Assembly: GCA_038363925.1 (NCBI GenBank)
Contig: JAQQWL010000002.1
Span: 2,356,001 to 2,420,000 of the forward strand
From: Apiospora phragmitis
Taxonomy: Eukaryota > Ascomycota > Sordariomycetes > Amphisphaeriales > Apiosporaceae
DNA length: 64,000 nucleotides
Direction of reading: 5' to 3'
Both the position numbers and the translations under genes were made by a program. Of the stretch, positions 46,257-57,700 are shown piece after piece (within the stretch, counting starts at the first letter, position 1; the number at the start of each line of letters is the position of its first letter). Below the pieces are notes generated by a model. It was not told the origin of the DNA. It made no database searches and was given only the letters and a program-made list of their open reading frames with translations.

Positions 46257-47639
46257 TTGGTTTTTCTATTCACCTTTTTTTAATCTTATTTGACGAATGG
46301 GGGAAAGGCGTTTTCATTATTTGGTCCCGTGGAAAGCGGAGGGGCTACATGCCACATGCTTTCATCCATGGATATGGGTGGTTCTCACTTGGGACTGTGA
46401 CATATGAATCGGCGTTCATAGCGTTCTCTGGAGATTGGATATAGCTTTGCATATCAATCATTGTCTTTGGAGATTGGAAGGGAATACTGGGATGCAGCTT
46501 ATAGGACTGCGCATTAGACTAGCCGGCCACACGCCACTCGGCCTTGAAAATGAAACCACATTATGTAGTAAAAAAGCACCTGGACAAGTTAGGCATCCTA
46601 ATATGAGTCTCCCAATCGTTGTCGGTCCGCCGACTACAGCAGTACATATGCTATTTGCTTGATAACTGCCATAACTAGTGCTGTCATTCCATGTTATAAT
46701 GTCGATCCTATGTATTCATGCTATGCCCCGGCTCGAAGCCTCTCGTTGGATTAGCACCCTTCGGGTCCGTCCAAAAGGCCGCTGGCCGCACCGGCAATAG
46801 GCAAGGGGATGACTTGACTGCCGCAGCGTACGCGCAGACGAAGGTTGCTGATATAGGCAGGGCACACTAAGCAATACAAAGCCAATCGATAGGAGACGAA
46901 TAAGCGTCGCATGGTTAAGGTTAACCTAGTACATGATATATATATATATAGTTTCAGCTCAAACGGGCACATGAGATGAGGAATCACAGCATTCGGCGGC
47001 GTGATTGGTTCGAGTGTCTGTCTTTGTGGCAGATGGGGCACGAAGCCGGCATGAGCCAACCTATTTGTAGACCTTTTCTTTTCGAAACCAACCACTTGCG
47101 GTCTGGTGTTGGCTCGTCTAGAGCCGAATCATGTGCAGACGACATGTTTGCGGCAAGAACAACCGAGATATTCTCCCTGTTTGAATCAATAGATATTGTG
47201 TTTATTCTACTGTAGATGTGGAATAGAAATAGGCACCTTGTTCCGGCGAATCTGGCGATGATGGGATGGTTGTTTCTGCAAGGGGGTGACATCACCATTC
47301 TAGCATGCTATTGATGGCGATCATAGAGGAAACAGGACATGTCCATCTTCGCTCTGTGAAGAATCCGAAAGCCTATACAGAAAGTTGCGGCTTTATAGTT
47401 CAAGCCGAACTGATTCGTGCTGTGCCGTTGCTGTTCCGGTGTCCACGACGACAGACACAGCCAACGTCTTCCATAAAGCGGCAGTTGGCCACACGATAGA
47501 CAATCTGCTCTTGGCTTGTCTCTTCCAAGATTACACACAGAGTCGTCTACAGCAGAGACGTTCCTCGGATACTTTCGAGCCTACTGGTAGCCAGCCGCAC
47601 GTGTCTCACCCTCCCTAAAGAAGAAGAAGAAGAGGCACC
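46257..47639. other. 1.4 kb intergenic region
   Basis: 3' UTR of the bZIP gene followed by the promoter of the SNG1-like gene; a short (AT)n tract near 46938-46950. A GAAGAAGAAG run precedes the ATG at 47640. Confidence 0.5.
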
Positions 47640-49487
47640 ATGACGAAGCCCGACAGCGATCTGTCCAGTCCGGTCTCATCCGAGACCACATACGTGATCG
47701 ATTCCGGCAGGGAGGCCGGCCGGGGATACGGCCACCACCACCATGGCAGGCTTCATAACAAGCCCCACGGTCGGCACCAGGGCCGAGAGCATGGCCGGGG
47801 CCCCAACCAGCGGCACTTGAACCAGCTCCATCACTCGGTGGGCTTTTGGGACCGCAGCATGAGCAAGGTCCGCGCCCATGTTATCCAGATGTGGCTTAAG
47901 ACAGGTGGGTTGGTCGCATCACTGCAGAGTGTGCCCAAAACGAAGGAGAAGAAGAATTCCCTCCCAAGCTCGTTATTGTCAAACCCGAAGTTCTGCTAAC
48001 GCGCGCACGCGCTCACACGCACCAGTGCTGATTCTTGTCGTTTTCGTCATCTCGATATTGTCTCTGTACTGGGCCGTCCTATTCAAGGCGGAAGAGAACA
48101 TGAAGAATCTGAAAGTGGCCATCGTCGACTTTGACGGCCAGACGGCACCGTACACCGATATCGACCCCTTCGTGGGGCCCACATTAACGGCGATAGCCCA
48201 GGAGCTGGCAAATACCCCGGGGCGGCCATCCCTGGGCTACGAGATCATCGCGGCCTCGGCGTACGACTACGATCCCATGCAGGTCCGCCGCGCCGTCTAC
48301 GACTTCCACTTCTGGGCCGCCATCGTCGTGCACGCCAACGCCTCGTCCCTGCTCCAGTCGTCGCTCCGCGCCGGCAACGAGTCCTACGATCCCACGGGCG
48401 CCGTCCAGACCATCTTCGTCTCGGCCCGGGACCAGAACACCGTCTTCGAGTACGTGCTGCCCCAGTTCGACCAGCTGGAGCGGCAGTTCATGGCCCAATT
48501 CGGTCCTGCATGGGCCCAACGGATCGCGACTAACACCTCCATCACCTCGGCCATGATGGCGGCAGTCCCGGCGGCCGTCAACCCTGCCGTCTCCTTCCTC
48601 CAGATCGATCTGCGGCCGTTCCAGCCTGCGGCGGCTACGCCAGGCGTGTCCATAGGCTTGATCTATCTCATCATCGTTGCCTTCTTCTCCTTTGCGTTCT
48701 TCCTCCCTATCCACACGGTAAGTCGTCTATTTATTCCATAGAAACACATTACCCGTACTATACCACCCCGGTCCAAGTGGTAGCAAGCTTAGCTGACACG
48801 CTCGGCGCTGCCTAGAAATATATTACGCCACAGGGCCATCCTCCGCTGCACTTCTGGCAATTTATCATCTGGCGGTTGTTCGCGTCCATCACGTCGTACA
48901 TATTCGTTTCGCTGGCCTACTCGGTTGTGTCTCTCGCATTCCAGATCCCATTCTCGAACCCGCCGGCGTCGCCCGTGGAGGTGGCCGTCAACGCGACGGC
49001 GTACGGGCGGGGCTCGTTCGTGGTGTACTGGATGCTGAACTTCGTCGGGATGATCGCGCTGGGCACGTCGTGCGAGAACGTGGCGATGATCCTGGGCCAG
49101 CCCTGGACGGCGCTCTGGCTCATCTTCTGGGTCATCACCAACGTGTCGACGGCCTTCTACTCGATCGACCTGGCGCCGCGCTTCTTCCGCTGGGGCTACG
49201 CCTGGCCGCTGCACAACATCGTCGAGGCCTCGCGCCAGATCCTGTTCGACCTGCACCCGCGCATCGGTCTCAACTTCGGCGTCCTCTTCACCTGGGTGGC
49301 CGTCAACATCACCCTGTTCCCGCTCTGCTGCTACTTCATGCGCTGGAAGATGGAGGGGGCGCAGCGCAGCGCCGAGCGCAACAAGGACCGGTACGTGGTC
49401 CAGACCTTCGACGGCGCAAGGGAGTACTCCAAGAAGGAGGGGGACAACCCGCCGATAAGGAAGCGCGGCTTCATGAGAGGCATGTGA
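47640..49487 (+). CDS. SNG1-family (DUF3533) membrane transporter/resistance protein
   Basis: Three exons: 47640..47904, 48026..48717 and 48816..49487 (542 aa); introns of 121 and 98 bp. The N-terminus is cytosolic and His/Gly/Arg-rich. The first membrane segment follows the first splice (VLILVVFVISILSLYWAVLF), then a long extracytoplasmic domain beginning NLKVAIVDFDG, and a C-terminal block of membrane segments: GLIYLIIVAFFSFAFFLPI, SYIFVSLAYSVVSLAFQIPF, FVVYWMLNFVGMIALGTSCE and LWLIFWVITNVSTAFYSID. This is the SNG1/ABC-2-like layout; yeast SNG1 gives resistance to nitrosoguanidine and affects membrane asymmetry. HNIVEASRQILFDLHPRIGL near the C-terminus is well conserved in the fungal family. 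Likely plasma membrane; the natural substrate is unknown. Confidence 0.9.
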
Positions 49488-50160
49488 GGATTTAATATCT
49501 TGGGCTCTTTTTGGCGGAATCGTGAAAATTGGGAAGTTGTAAACGAAGTTGGCAAGTAACAGGCAAGGGTATGATTAATTACGTTACCATATCTATATAC
49601 CCCCTAATTGATAGCAGCGAAAATGACTGTGCTACGTGTCCATCTTACGCTCTGGTATAAAGTCTATTACGAGAAAATTCTGCTACGTACGGCCATATCC
49701 TGCTGAATACTAGGAACCCCGTCCGGGTTATCTTGAGAAGCCATGACTTAGGGTAGATATGTATGCATCGTCTTTTTTGGCGGCTTGTTGTTCTCAAGGA
49801 ACTCTGACAGACTACTCTACAACATCGCAAGGTCGGACAGACGCCATTGCCACACAATAGGAAATACCTTCACCCAGCAAGACCCAAGCTCAAACCTCGG
49901 GCATGCCAAAGACAAGGAGTGCATATCAAGTTGTTTGGACTTGGTTCGTGGCGGTAATGCGACTGGCCTGGTGACCTTTTGCCATGAAGCTGATGCGGCC
50001 GGCGGCCAGCCGATGTTGACGGTCTTCTCTCAACCGCAACACGGCAGGTTTTCAGGAGTAAGGGTTGCTGTTGAGCGTGGCGTGAACAGTTACTCACTTG
50101 GGTGATTGATCAATGACTAGAAACAGCGGACTACCTACACCATCAATATTGCCCGTCATT
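49488..50160. other. Convergent intergenic region
   Basis: Between the SNG1-like gene and the C-terminal relic of the APH gene. No gene seen. Confidence 0.5.
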
Positions 50161-50256
50161 TCAACCCCACATCTCGTGCTTCATGCTTGATAGCCAAAGG
50201 GACTGGTTTGGCTATTCGTTCAAGGTGATGCGCACGTAATCGTGCCCATCCTCATA

Positions 50257-51075
50257 TCAGCCGGCGTTGGCCCACGTAGCCGTCGCATACTCCCAGTAAG
50301 TCGGACACCACGACGCGAACTCCCAATCGATAATGACTAGCGTCCCGTCGGTTCCGTCGGGCTGCACCATGATGTTCTTCCGCTGGAAATCGTTGTGGGT
50401 GAAGACGGGGGCGCCGTTGCCGCGGAGGTGAGTGGGGAGGACGTGTTGGTAATACCGGAGCTTGTGGGCCATCCGCTCGCCTGTTTCGAAGGAGTATGTC
50501 CGGACGATGGCGTCAATGAATTCGTCCTCGGTTGCAAACGATGTCTTGACGACTTCGCTGGCCCCCACAGTGGCTGAGAACATATCATCGAGCGGCGGTC
50601 CGCCCATGATGTTGCCGACGTAGCCCGGGTGCGGTAGTTGCCGGAGTTGGTCGAAGTAGGCCCGAAGGGTCCTGGCGATGGCGGTCTTGCGAGCCTGGTC
50701 TAGGCTACCCCATAGAGTCATGAGCGTCTCGCCTGGCACATGTTGCATAAGGATATATGTGATGACATATTGCCCCTCTGGCCGTTGGTAGATGGCGTAG
50801 ACCTTGGGGATTGGTACGGTGGTAGACTTTGTCACGTATAGCATGTTATGAGCCTCGATAGGGTCGACACGAAAGCCAAACTTCATGACATACTTCTCTT
50901 GAAACCTTGCGAGGCGGGTGCTGCTGGGAAAGTCTAAGTCATTGAGCAAGACTTCAGACCCATCGAGATCATTGGGGGTCGGTAGAGGATTGGGATAGCC
51001 ATGAGATTGGTCCTCGAATAGGATCTCGTATGGCGCTGTGTCTGTGTCTGTGTCTGTGTCTGTGTCGGGCATCAT
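50257..51075 (-). CDS. APH-like small-molecule kinase, apparently C-terminally truncated
   Basis: Single exon, 272 aa from the first of two adjacent ATGs (51075). The aminoglycoside-phosphotransferase/kinase-like fold is shown by the catalytic-loop motif FTHNDFQRKNIMV and the metal-binding IIDWEFASWCPTYWEYA, with YILMQHVPGETLMTLWG upstream at the hinge. Substrate unknown; fungal members are numerous and mostly uncharacterised. The N-terminus carries a (TD)n run from a hexamer repeat. The frame ends in TGA after ATWANAG, but the same frame continues with YEDGHDYVRITLNE, TAG, then PNQSLWLSSMKHEMW before a further stop at 50161, which looks like the normal family C-terminus interrupted twice. 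The gene may be decaying, or still active in shortened form. Confidence 0.75.
   Translation of the reverse strand: MMPDTDTDTDTDTAPYEILFEDQSHGYPNPLPTPNDLDGSEVLLNDLDFPSSTRLARFQEKYVMKFGFRVDPIEAHNMLYVTKSTTVPIPKVYAIYQRPEGQYVITYILMQHVPGETLMTLWGSLDQARKTAIARTLRAYFDQLRQLPHPGYVGNIMGGPPLDDMFSATVGASEVVKTSFATEDEFIDAIVRTYSFETGERMAHKLRYYQHVLPTHLRGNGAPVFTHNDFQRKNIMVQPDGTDGTLVIIDWEFASWCPTYWEYATATWANAG
51036..51066 (-). repeat. Hexanucleotide repeat (GACACA), coding for Thr-Asp
   Basis: Five units of CTGTGT on the plus strand at the 5' end of the APH-like gene, giving an alternating Asp/Thr N-terminus. Confidence 0.9.
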
Positions 51076-51693
51076 GTAATTCACCTTAAGTGGCAACTTG
51101 TTGCTGAGAATTGGGAAGGTTCCTGTTGTCCGTGAGTTACTGGGAAAGTTGAGGTGCAGTGTTGTTTGCTTGGAATCTTAGGATGTTGGCGCTACTAAGC
51201 GCCGAAGTGGTGCTGTAATTCTATGTGGGGGCCATTCCAAAACTCACGAACTCCGCCAACGGGCGGCGGCACCGCCTTCTTGATGATTATCGTGAGAACG
51301 CATAGCCTGGAATGATCACCAACAATACCGGGGGAACAGGCACCACAAGGCCTTGTGAGGTCTAATATAGCCGCTGGGACTCATGTTGTTTAACTTGTGA
51401 TGGGATGAGTTGAGACAGGAGTGCGTGATTAGAACCAACTCCGCCGTAGACAACTCTGGCTTACACCTCCCTCCTTCTGGTTGTTAAAGATATATTGGTA
51501 ACTTGACTACAGTATATATATACGGAATATCTCCTCATCTTTGTATTCAAATTCCAAGTCATCACTCTTTATCTACAGTCTGGAATACACTCTAGTTGCT
51601 ATAACCATCTCAGTACACCATACCCTCACAGTCCCCCGTATCACGAAAAACACATAAATCCTTGTCTTCCATTCTATACATTCTTATTCCAAT
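51076..51693. other. Divergent promoter region
   Basis: Head-to-head spacer between the APH-like gene and the small gene at 51694; TATA-like AT repeats near 51509-51520, about 180 bp before the right-hand ATG. Confidence 0.5.
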
Positions 51694-52084
51694 ATGTCTT
51701 ACTATCATTTCTATCTCGTCGAGTACCTGGGAGCCCCACGAAATCATCATGCCATCTGGGTGACAACCGAAACGAATGGGGATGGATCTCAGTTCCACGT
51801 CACAGGTGACATCCAGAGAGGAATGGACTTCGAGGCACGACCAATTTCCCAGGACCCTCGCAAGTCCCAAAGTTTCGTGTCGAGGTCGCTGTTGGGACAG
51901 ATCAAGGCTGAGGACCTTGCTCTCGTCGAATCTATCTGCCGCGCCAACCCTCCTCCCGCGAAGCAGTCTAACGGGGGGGCAAAAAATCGACAAAACCAAG
52001 CCTTTCCGACGCTGCCAGGAGTGGACAAAAGAGAAGATTGATACCCTTAGGGCGCAAGGCATTCTCCTGGATAGTGGCTCATGA
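51694..52084 (+). CDS. Small fungal-specific protein of unknown function (frame break)
   Basis: The frame opens at 51694 with MSYYHFYLVEYLGAPRNHHA, IWVTTETN, then FHVTGDIQRGMDFEARP and AEDLALVESICRANPPPAKQ. As written it shifts away from a family-like end and stops at 52041. One base fewer in the G7 run (51973-51979) continues as KPFRRCQEWTKEKIDTLRAQ and stops at 52084, giving about 129 aa. I have seen this pattern (FHVTG-IQ-GM near the start, RRCQEWT-E-I at the end) in a widespread family of small single-domain proteins of Pezizomycotina with no known role, but I cannot name it with confidence. No signal peptide or membrane segment. Confidence 0.65.
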
Positions 52085-52467
52085 GTGCTGCTAGAAGAAC
52101 GGAGGAACCAGAGTGTAATCTCGATTGGTACTGGAATACGCATTATCTAAGACGGCAGCGTGAGGACGACGACGCAATGTATGAACGGTCCTAGCAGGGT
52201 GGTCTTGGTTGCGCAATGGCGGCGGGACTGTAAAATATTACCTGCCCCCTGGAAAAAAGGGGCTAAACGTCCAAACCTTAATGAGACTACGCAGATGACA
52301 AATATTGGCAAGTCCACATATCTGGTCAAAGTACTAACAATTACTGTTCCCATGGCCATTTCCTCCTCGGTCCGGAGACTCACTCGCCTGGTTCAGCTAT
52401 TTTAATTAACATCCACTTTCATTGGAAAAGGGTAGGCTGAGAATGACCAGAATCCTTCAGATCAGGA
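52085..52467. other. Intergenic spacer
   Basis: No gene seen between the small fungal-specific gene and the rhodopsin-like relic. Confidence 0.5.
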
Positions 52468-53734
52468 TGATGCAAGTCATCTCGCCAATGCAGCTCATCG
52501 AGAGTTTGGCGACCTGGTACGACCAATCGGGGTCTGTCATGTAGCCGACCGTCACTCTAGGCGGGCCGCCGCGGCAGCGCAAGCACTATCAGCCCCAAAT
52601 GTGCCATGTCAGTTAATATCCCGACTGGTATCCGCCTGAGATGGCTCGCACTCACGTGAGCCCAACGGAAAAGGTCAAAGCTATGCCTAGCTTCCTCCTT
52701 AACGGCATGTTGAGGCCCTAAACAACCCGTTGTGGAAGTCACAGGATGCATATGTCTGAGACGAGGCTGAAAGAAATGACGGCCATGCTTAGGTGGTGTA
52801 CGTTATAGCAAACACCGGGCACCCTCTTGTCCCATGTCCTCTGGAAGGGAACGCATATAAGATTACCAGCAACGCTCGTTGCAAGGTGAACAAGAGGTTT
52901 ACCCATATCAGCACCTGGCATGCCCACTACCGCGAAAACAATTGTCAGTGAGCTGAGTTTGAAGAAGACGCAGTGTTATTCTGCTTTCTTACGGAAAAGA
53001 CTCCGCGAGTGCCTTGAGGAGCGAATATGCGAATCCACTGTAGGATAATAGCGCATTTAACGAGGGCTAGTGTGATTGTATAAAATGTAGCGACTAATTG
53101 TAGATCTTAACGGAGTTGAGTTGTCTTTCCCTGCGATTGAGTGGTGGCATACGACTTACGTATTGAACTTCCGAGGCAGCTCTTAGGGTGACATCCCACG
53201 AGTGTACGAAGAGCCCCGACGGTGTAGGTGAGGTGGTATACGCGATAGATATAAAATATCCCGATCCCATCCGAAGAGTTCGTCTACAAGGGGCAGCGCA
53301 ATCTCAAAGACACGGTGCTGGTGCTGAACACCTGGACTATCCTTCAGGACTTTGGTAATCAAATAATTCATGAATGTCAGGTCTTCATAGCAGCCAGCAG
53401 TCCCAATGATGGCCTTCCGGGGTTCGCTTCGCGACAATCGCCAATCCCATTTTCACCATCCTCGTCTGCCGGTCACTTCAGCTCCGCAGCTGTAAATGTA
53501 TAAATAACCCTTCGCCTACCGCGATCACCTTTTAAGTTTATCATCTAACTATTGGAAACCAAAAAAAACCTGCTTTACCAGTATCAATGCCGAATCGCCG
53601 CCCACGAAGGCCAAAACCTTGATCATCATGCCCATCTTCAGTTCCTTCTCCATCCGTTGTGCTATCTGCCCCGAGCCCCAGGCCCCTTGCTGCATCCTGT
53701 GGCCACCAACCCAGACTGAACAGCCACCCCGCAA
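52468..53734 (-). pseudogene. Relic of a fungal rhodopsin-like (PTH11-related) integral membrane protein gene
   Basis: Several minus-strand blocks in family order resemble the seven-helix domain of fungal PTH11/rhodopsin-like membrane proteins. They are KVLAFVGGDSALILVKQVFF (near 53560-53620), PSGLFVHSWDVTLRAASEVQ (about 53160-53225, followed by GTAAG), and ATFYTITLALVKCAIILQWI (53091-52993, followed by GTAAGA). Next comes NLICVPFQRTWDKRVPGVCY with VHHLSMAVISFSLVSDICIL (52739-52870), then LPQRVV and GLNMPLRRKLGIALTFSVGL, and finally GYMTDPDWSYQVAKLSMSCI with GEMTCI (near 52470-52545). In-frame TGA (52739-52741) and TAG (about 52721-52723) stops interrupt the conserved sixth-helix region, and the N-terminal blocks are in incompatible frames. 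The order and motifs are convincing, but no intact reading frame can be assembled. Confidence 0.65.
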
Positions 53735-54082
53735 AAGCGGCTTGACGTCCTCGGTCGCTCATAACACTCATTCCTTCCGGTATAAGTCATAGTAAAACCC
53801 AATCTTATTGTTAATGTAGAAGGAATACTAGCTTAGCATCACACTTTCACGAACGTAGATACGGTAGTGTTTTTGGAGTCCATTCCATGGATATGTATTT
53901 GTATGTACAGCTATATCAATATAGACAAAAAAGTCATAAAATCGTAACTCGTGCTGGCTTCTTTTCCTTTGCGTATAGGAATCCTACAAGGAGGCATCAC
54001 ACCAAAGCTCCAGCACGGTTGTTCTTCGCCCATGCCGCTCTTCTCCATGGGCTGCCGTCGTCGCCGCAACGGAACAAGGCGT
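53735..54082. other. Intergenic spacer
   Basis: 3' side of the AA9 gene, AT-rich, no gene seen. Confidence 0.5.
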
Positions 54083-54772
54083 TTAGCAAGTGAAGACCTT
54101 TGGGCCCGGGTTACTGTAGCTGGTGGGGACGGGGTAGTAGAGGTTGAACTTGATGCCGGGGTCGGTGGGGCTGTAGGCGCCGGGGAAGGAGACGCCGGTA
54201 GGGGTGCTGGAGCCGCCGCCCTCGACCTTGATCTGGGCGCAGCTGAGGTAGAACTGGGCGCCGCCCTCCTGGCCGGCCGAGTGCAGGGCGATGTGCTCGA
54301 CGCGGAGCAGGTAGTTGCCGTCGGCGACGCAGGGTGGGATGGTGGCCGAGACCTCGCGGGCGCCGTCCGAGGGCCAGGTGAGGCCGCTCTGGGCGAAGTT
54401 GGGGCCGTCCTCGTAGATCTTGAACCAGACGTCGCCGCTGCCGTCGAAATCGGCGGCGCTCTTGCCGTCGGGCGCCTTGGCCATGTAGAAGGCCATGGGG
54501 CCCGGGTGGCCGATGCTGCTGCCGACCTTGAAGCCGACCTTGTCGCCGGCCTTGACCGACATGGTCTTGGCGCCCTCGCTGCCTGGCGCGGCCTGGTAGC
54601 AGCGGATGGCGTCGGACTTGACGTCCTCGACGGGGCCGTTGGACTGGAAGTTGGTCGTCTTGCGGACGTACTCCCAGTCCTTGGTGGTCTCGCCGTTGTA
54701 GACCAGGGCAGGGAAGGTGTAGTGGGCCGAGACGGCCGAGGCGAGCAGAGTGAGGGCAGCGAAGGACTTCAT
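54083..54772 (-). CDS. AA9 lytic polysaccharide monooxygenase (former GH61)
   Basis: Single exon, 229 aa. The signal peptide MKSFAALTLLASAVSA is cut before His17, so the mature enzyme starts HYTFPALVYNG with the N-terminal histidine that forms half of the copper 'histidine brace'. A second candidate copper His is in SSIGHPGPMAFYMA, and the axial Tyr is in AQFYLSC. LRVEHIALHSAGQEGGAQFY is a conserved AA9 block. The catalytic domain fills the whole protein; there is no CBM1 or GPI tail. AA9 enzymes oxidatively cleave cellulose or related glucans outside the cell, using H2O2 or O2 and a reductant. GC-rich coding stands out from the AT-rich flanks. Confidence 0.95.
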   Translation of the reverse strand: MKSFAALTLLASAVSAHYTFPALVYNGETTKDWEYVRKTTNFQSNGPVEDVKSDAIRCYQAAPGSEGAKTMSVKAGDKVGFKVGSSIGHPGPMAFYMAKAPDGKSAADFDGSGDVWFKIYEDGPNFAQSGLTWPSDGAREVSATIPPCVADGNYLLRVEHIALHSAGQEGGAQFYLSCAQIKVEGGGSSTPTGVSFPGAYSPTDPGIKFNLYYPVPTSYSNPGPKVFTC

Positions 54773-57700
54773 GGTGTCGGTGTTTGTTAAGAAGCGATTG
54801 TGGTGTACTACTAAAAGTTTGAAAGAGAGACTGAAGCAGTGAATGAGTGTGGTCTGGAGCTTGGTGGTGTGTGGTGTTTACTAGTGATCAAAAACCAAAC
54901 AGACTGCGAGGGCAACATGCTCTTATACCTACTACATACTACATGCCGAGAGTGATGACCCCCCCTAAAGATATGAGGCTCACAGTCTCCATCCCAGTAT
55001 CCATCCCATGCCGCCTCGGGATAACGCAAACAGCACGGTCGTCGGTCACCAAAGCTGGTATGGATGGCTGCCGTGGACCGAAACTATCCCAGCGTCGATA
55101 ATTCCACCACTCAGGTTCTTGGGTCGAACGGCATGTAGATTAATTCCGCTGTGTGTTGTGTCGCATTCAAGCGCCGAGTCCAGATTTGCTGTGGGGGCAT
55201 ACCTGCAAAGTCGTCGATCATGAAACATGATGAGTTTGGATGTAATTAATCGCAGGCGCGCTCCTTCGCCGCCAAGCATAACGCGACAGGTATTGCCGAT
55301 GTAATGAGGCAGGGACTGGCGCTCCTACAACCTTTCATGCCCACCACTTCGGTTCACGTCAAACGGCCGAAGTCCAAACCCACACGTTCGTCCCTTCGTG
55401 ATCTCAGGATTCCTGGCAATCTGAGGCGACATCCCCCCACACCTTGACGTCTGTTATTGGGCGACAGTGAGTATTTGCCTGACTTGCAGGACCCAATTAT
55501 CCAATCTATTCGGTGATGAGAATGGGTGCAGGATGCGACAACAACCACAACAGCCCCGGAGGCGGCTCAAGAAAGCCTCGAAAGCGTTGCATCGAAATGC
55601 AACCGTCGCCCACTGCCGCACAGAGGTAAGGATCGGCAGTCAAAAATAGAGGGCCACTAGGTTAACGGAAACTTGGCGATCAGAGCCGCCCGACTGGGTT
55701 CTGACGACTTTCCCCTTTCTGCATCACTCCTTCTAATTGGGGCTCATGACAGCGACGGTGAAATCCCACCTATCACTTGCATACTGGTTTCGACTCGTGG
55801 GTGCTTGTCTAACAGTACGTCGCCCGAACCGTACCTTGCAGTCTGCAGCCTTGAAACACTGTCCTCGGCAGCGCATGTGCGTGCGTGCCACAATCATTCA
55901 TGGCAATATGATGATTCAACTTCACATCGTACGACGGCGGGTTGCCGCATGGAACAAGCAAAGAATTGGGAGGGGGTGTTTTGATCCGCCACGACCGCGG
56001 CCACTTGCAAAACGCAGCAACGGCAATGGATTATGGGGGGCCTCAGAGCCTCATTGTGGGCGATGTCTGTCGAGGGTGAGATCGAAAGTGGTTTGATTAA
56101 TCAGAGTCAAGATGAAGACCAGACTTCGGATGACAGCAGAATGCTTACCCAATCATATGTTCATCTTGACTATGACGTCGTACTATTGCCGAAAGCTCGT
56201 TGTGAGGGAGGATGTCTGAACGCTCCTGGAGTTTCAGCTGGTTCCGACCTGTGAAGAGTTTTCCATCGTCGGTGTCATTATCAATGTCGATGCCGACGAT
56301 GAAGGCAATATTCGACCTACATGCTTGTAGATCTAGGTCAATTCGGATTGGATCCTTCACCAAAGGATAAAAATAGAGGACTCTCAAATTAGCACGACGA
56401 CATTCGGGAACCTACAGAGTATTGCCACGGATAAGCTCACATATATCGAATCTGTAGGCAAAACTGAAATTGGAGGCTGTACAGTAAAGCGTGGTTTATA
56501 TGATATGATACATGGATATATGTATTTATTGCATGTACACACCCGACGTTACTTTCGGGTAAAACGCATGCTGATTTGACCCGGGTAGGTGTCCTTGCAG
56601 CTTGAGACGACTGGAGGCCTTTCAAATACATCGACAGAGGCAGCAGATTCTCTCCCCGCAGGTCCAAAGCATTGTATCTCAATCGATGCTCTGGGGCTGA
56701 GACCAGTTCTCCCAATTACCAAGTCTATTTCCTACGGCAGCCTTCGGTGCCAGGCTGTCAAGGTCGGTACTCGTCTGCCCAGGACGGCCAATACGACGCC
56801 TCATTGCAGGCATAAAGTTTGGTCAGCGCCCATCTACCGGTGTGAGATCTCGAGAGCCGCCTCCCAAGCAAGCCAAGTATTGCAAACTTGCCAACGACTT
56901 ATTGTTCAAGGCGACCGGCAGTATGCGGCCTGGCTTGCCCAGTCAGTTTTCTAGAAATGGCCACTACGCCAGATGCTGGGCCTCTTGGAAGATAGCAACA
57001 TACATCTTACATTGCTGATTCCACGGACCACGAGGGACGAGGGGATTCGTTTCCCAAGAGGAACCAAGAGGACAAGCACAGAAGTACACGAGGAAAATCC
57101 AAGATAGCGGAGGCAAGGGCGGGCTGTTCAGGCAGGTGAGTGGCGTTCGTTGAGTGACCTTGGCGTCGCTTGGCATGCCACGATCATCTCTCGACTTTGT
57201 AGCAAAACGACTGGCGACTGGGTGAAGAGTCGTCTTGGTCCCTTCATGCGGACTGACGGACTATTCGGGGCCTTAATTCATTCGACCGAAAATAGAAGCC
57301 CGTCAGTTCCTATGTGGCAGTTGAGAATATCGTCGCTTCTTCGAGTGAGACAACAACAAGGCTTGAGTGCTGCTCTGAGCAAAGAGCTTAGTTGTGGGAA
57401 AGCAAATATGGGGCATAAACCAGGGCGGCACTGCAGAAACCAAAAGCAACGGGCCTGCAGCCCGGTGTTCTCCATTGCTTACATACATAGATGCGCGTGC
57501 GCAGACTTTACTGCGGCTGACAAATTTCCGCTCGTCCTTTGCACGCCATGATGGAGCGGGTCGCTTCTCCTTCTTCTTTACGATGCGCGAGGCCCCCGAG
57601 CTGAAGGGGGAGACTATGGAGAAGTCCCGCCAAGGCTGCACTTGATCTACACCCAGTGGCCTGGTTGTTTAAAGCAATATATCCGCTGTCTTCATTCACG

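Noticed and set aside
53951..54790. Long plus-strand open frame (279 codons) opposite the AA9 gene
   Set aside because: Antisense shadow of GC-rich AA9 coding sequence; Val/Ala/Gly/Asp-rich translation without motifs, whereas the minus strand has a signal peptide and copper ligands.
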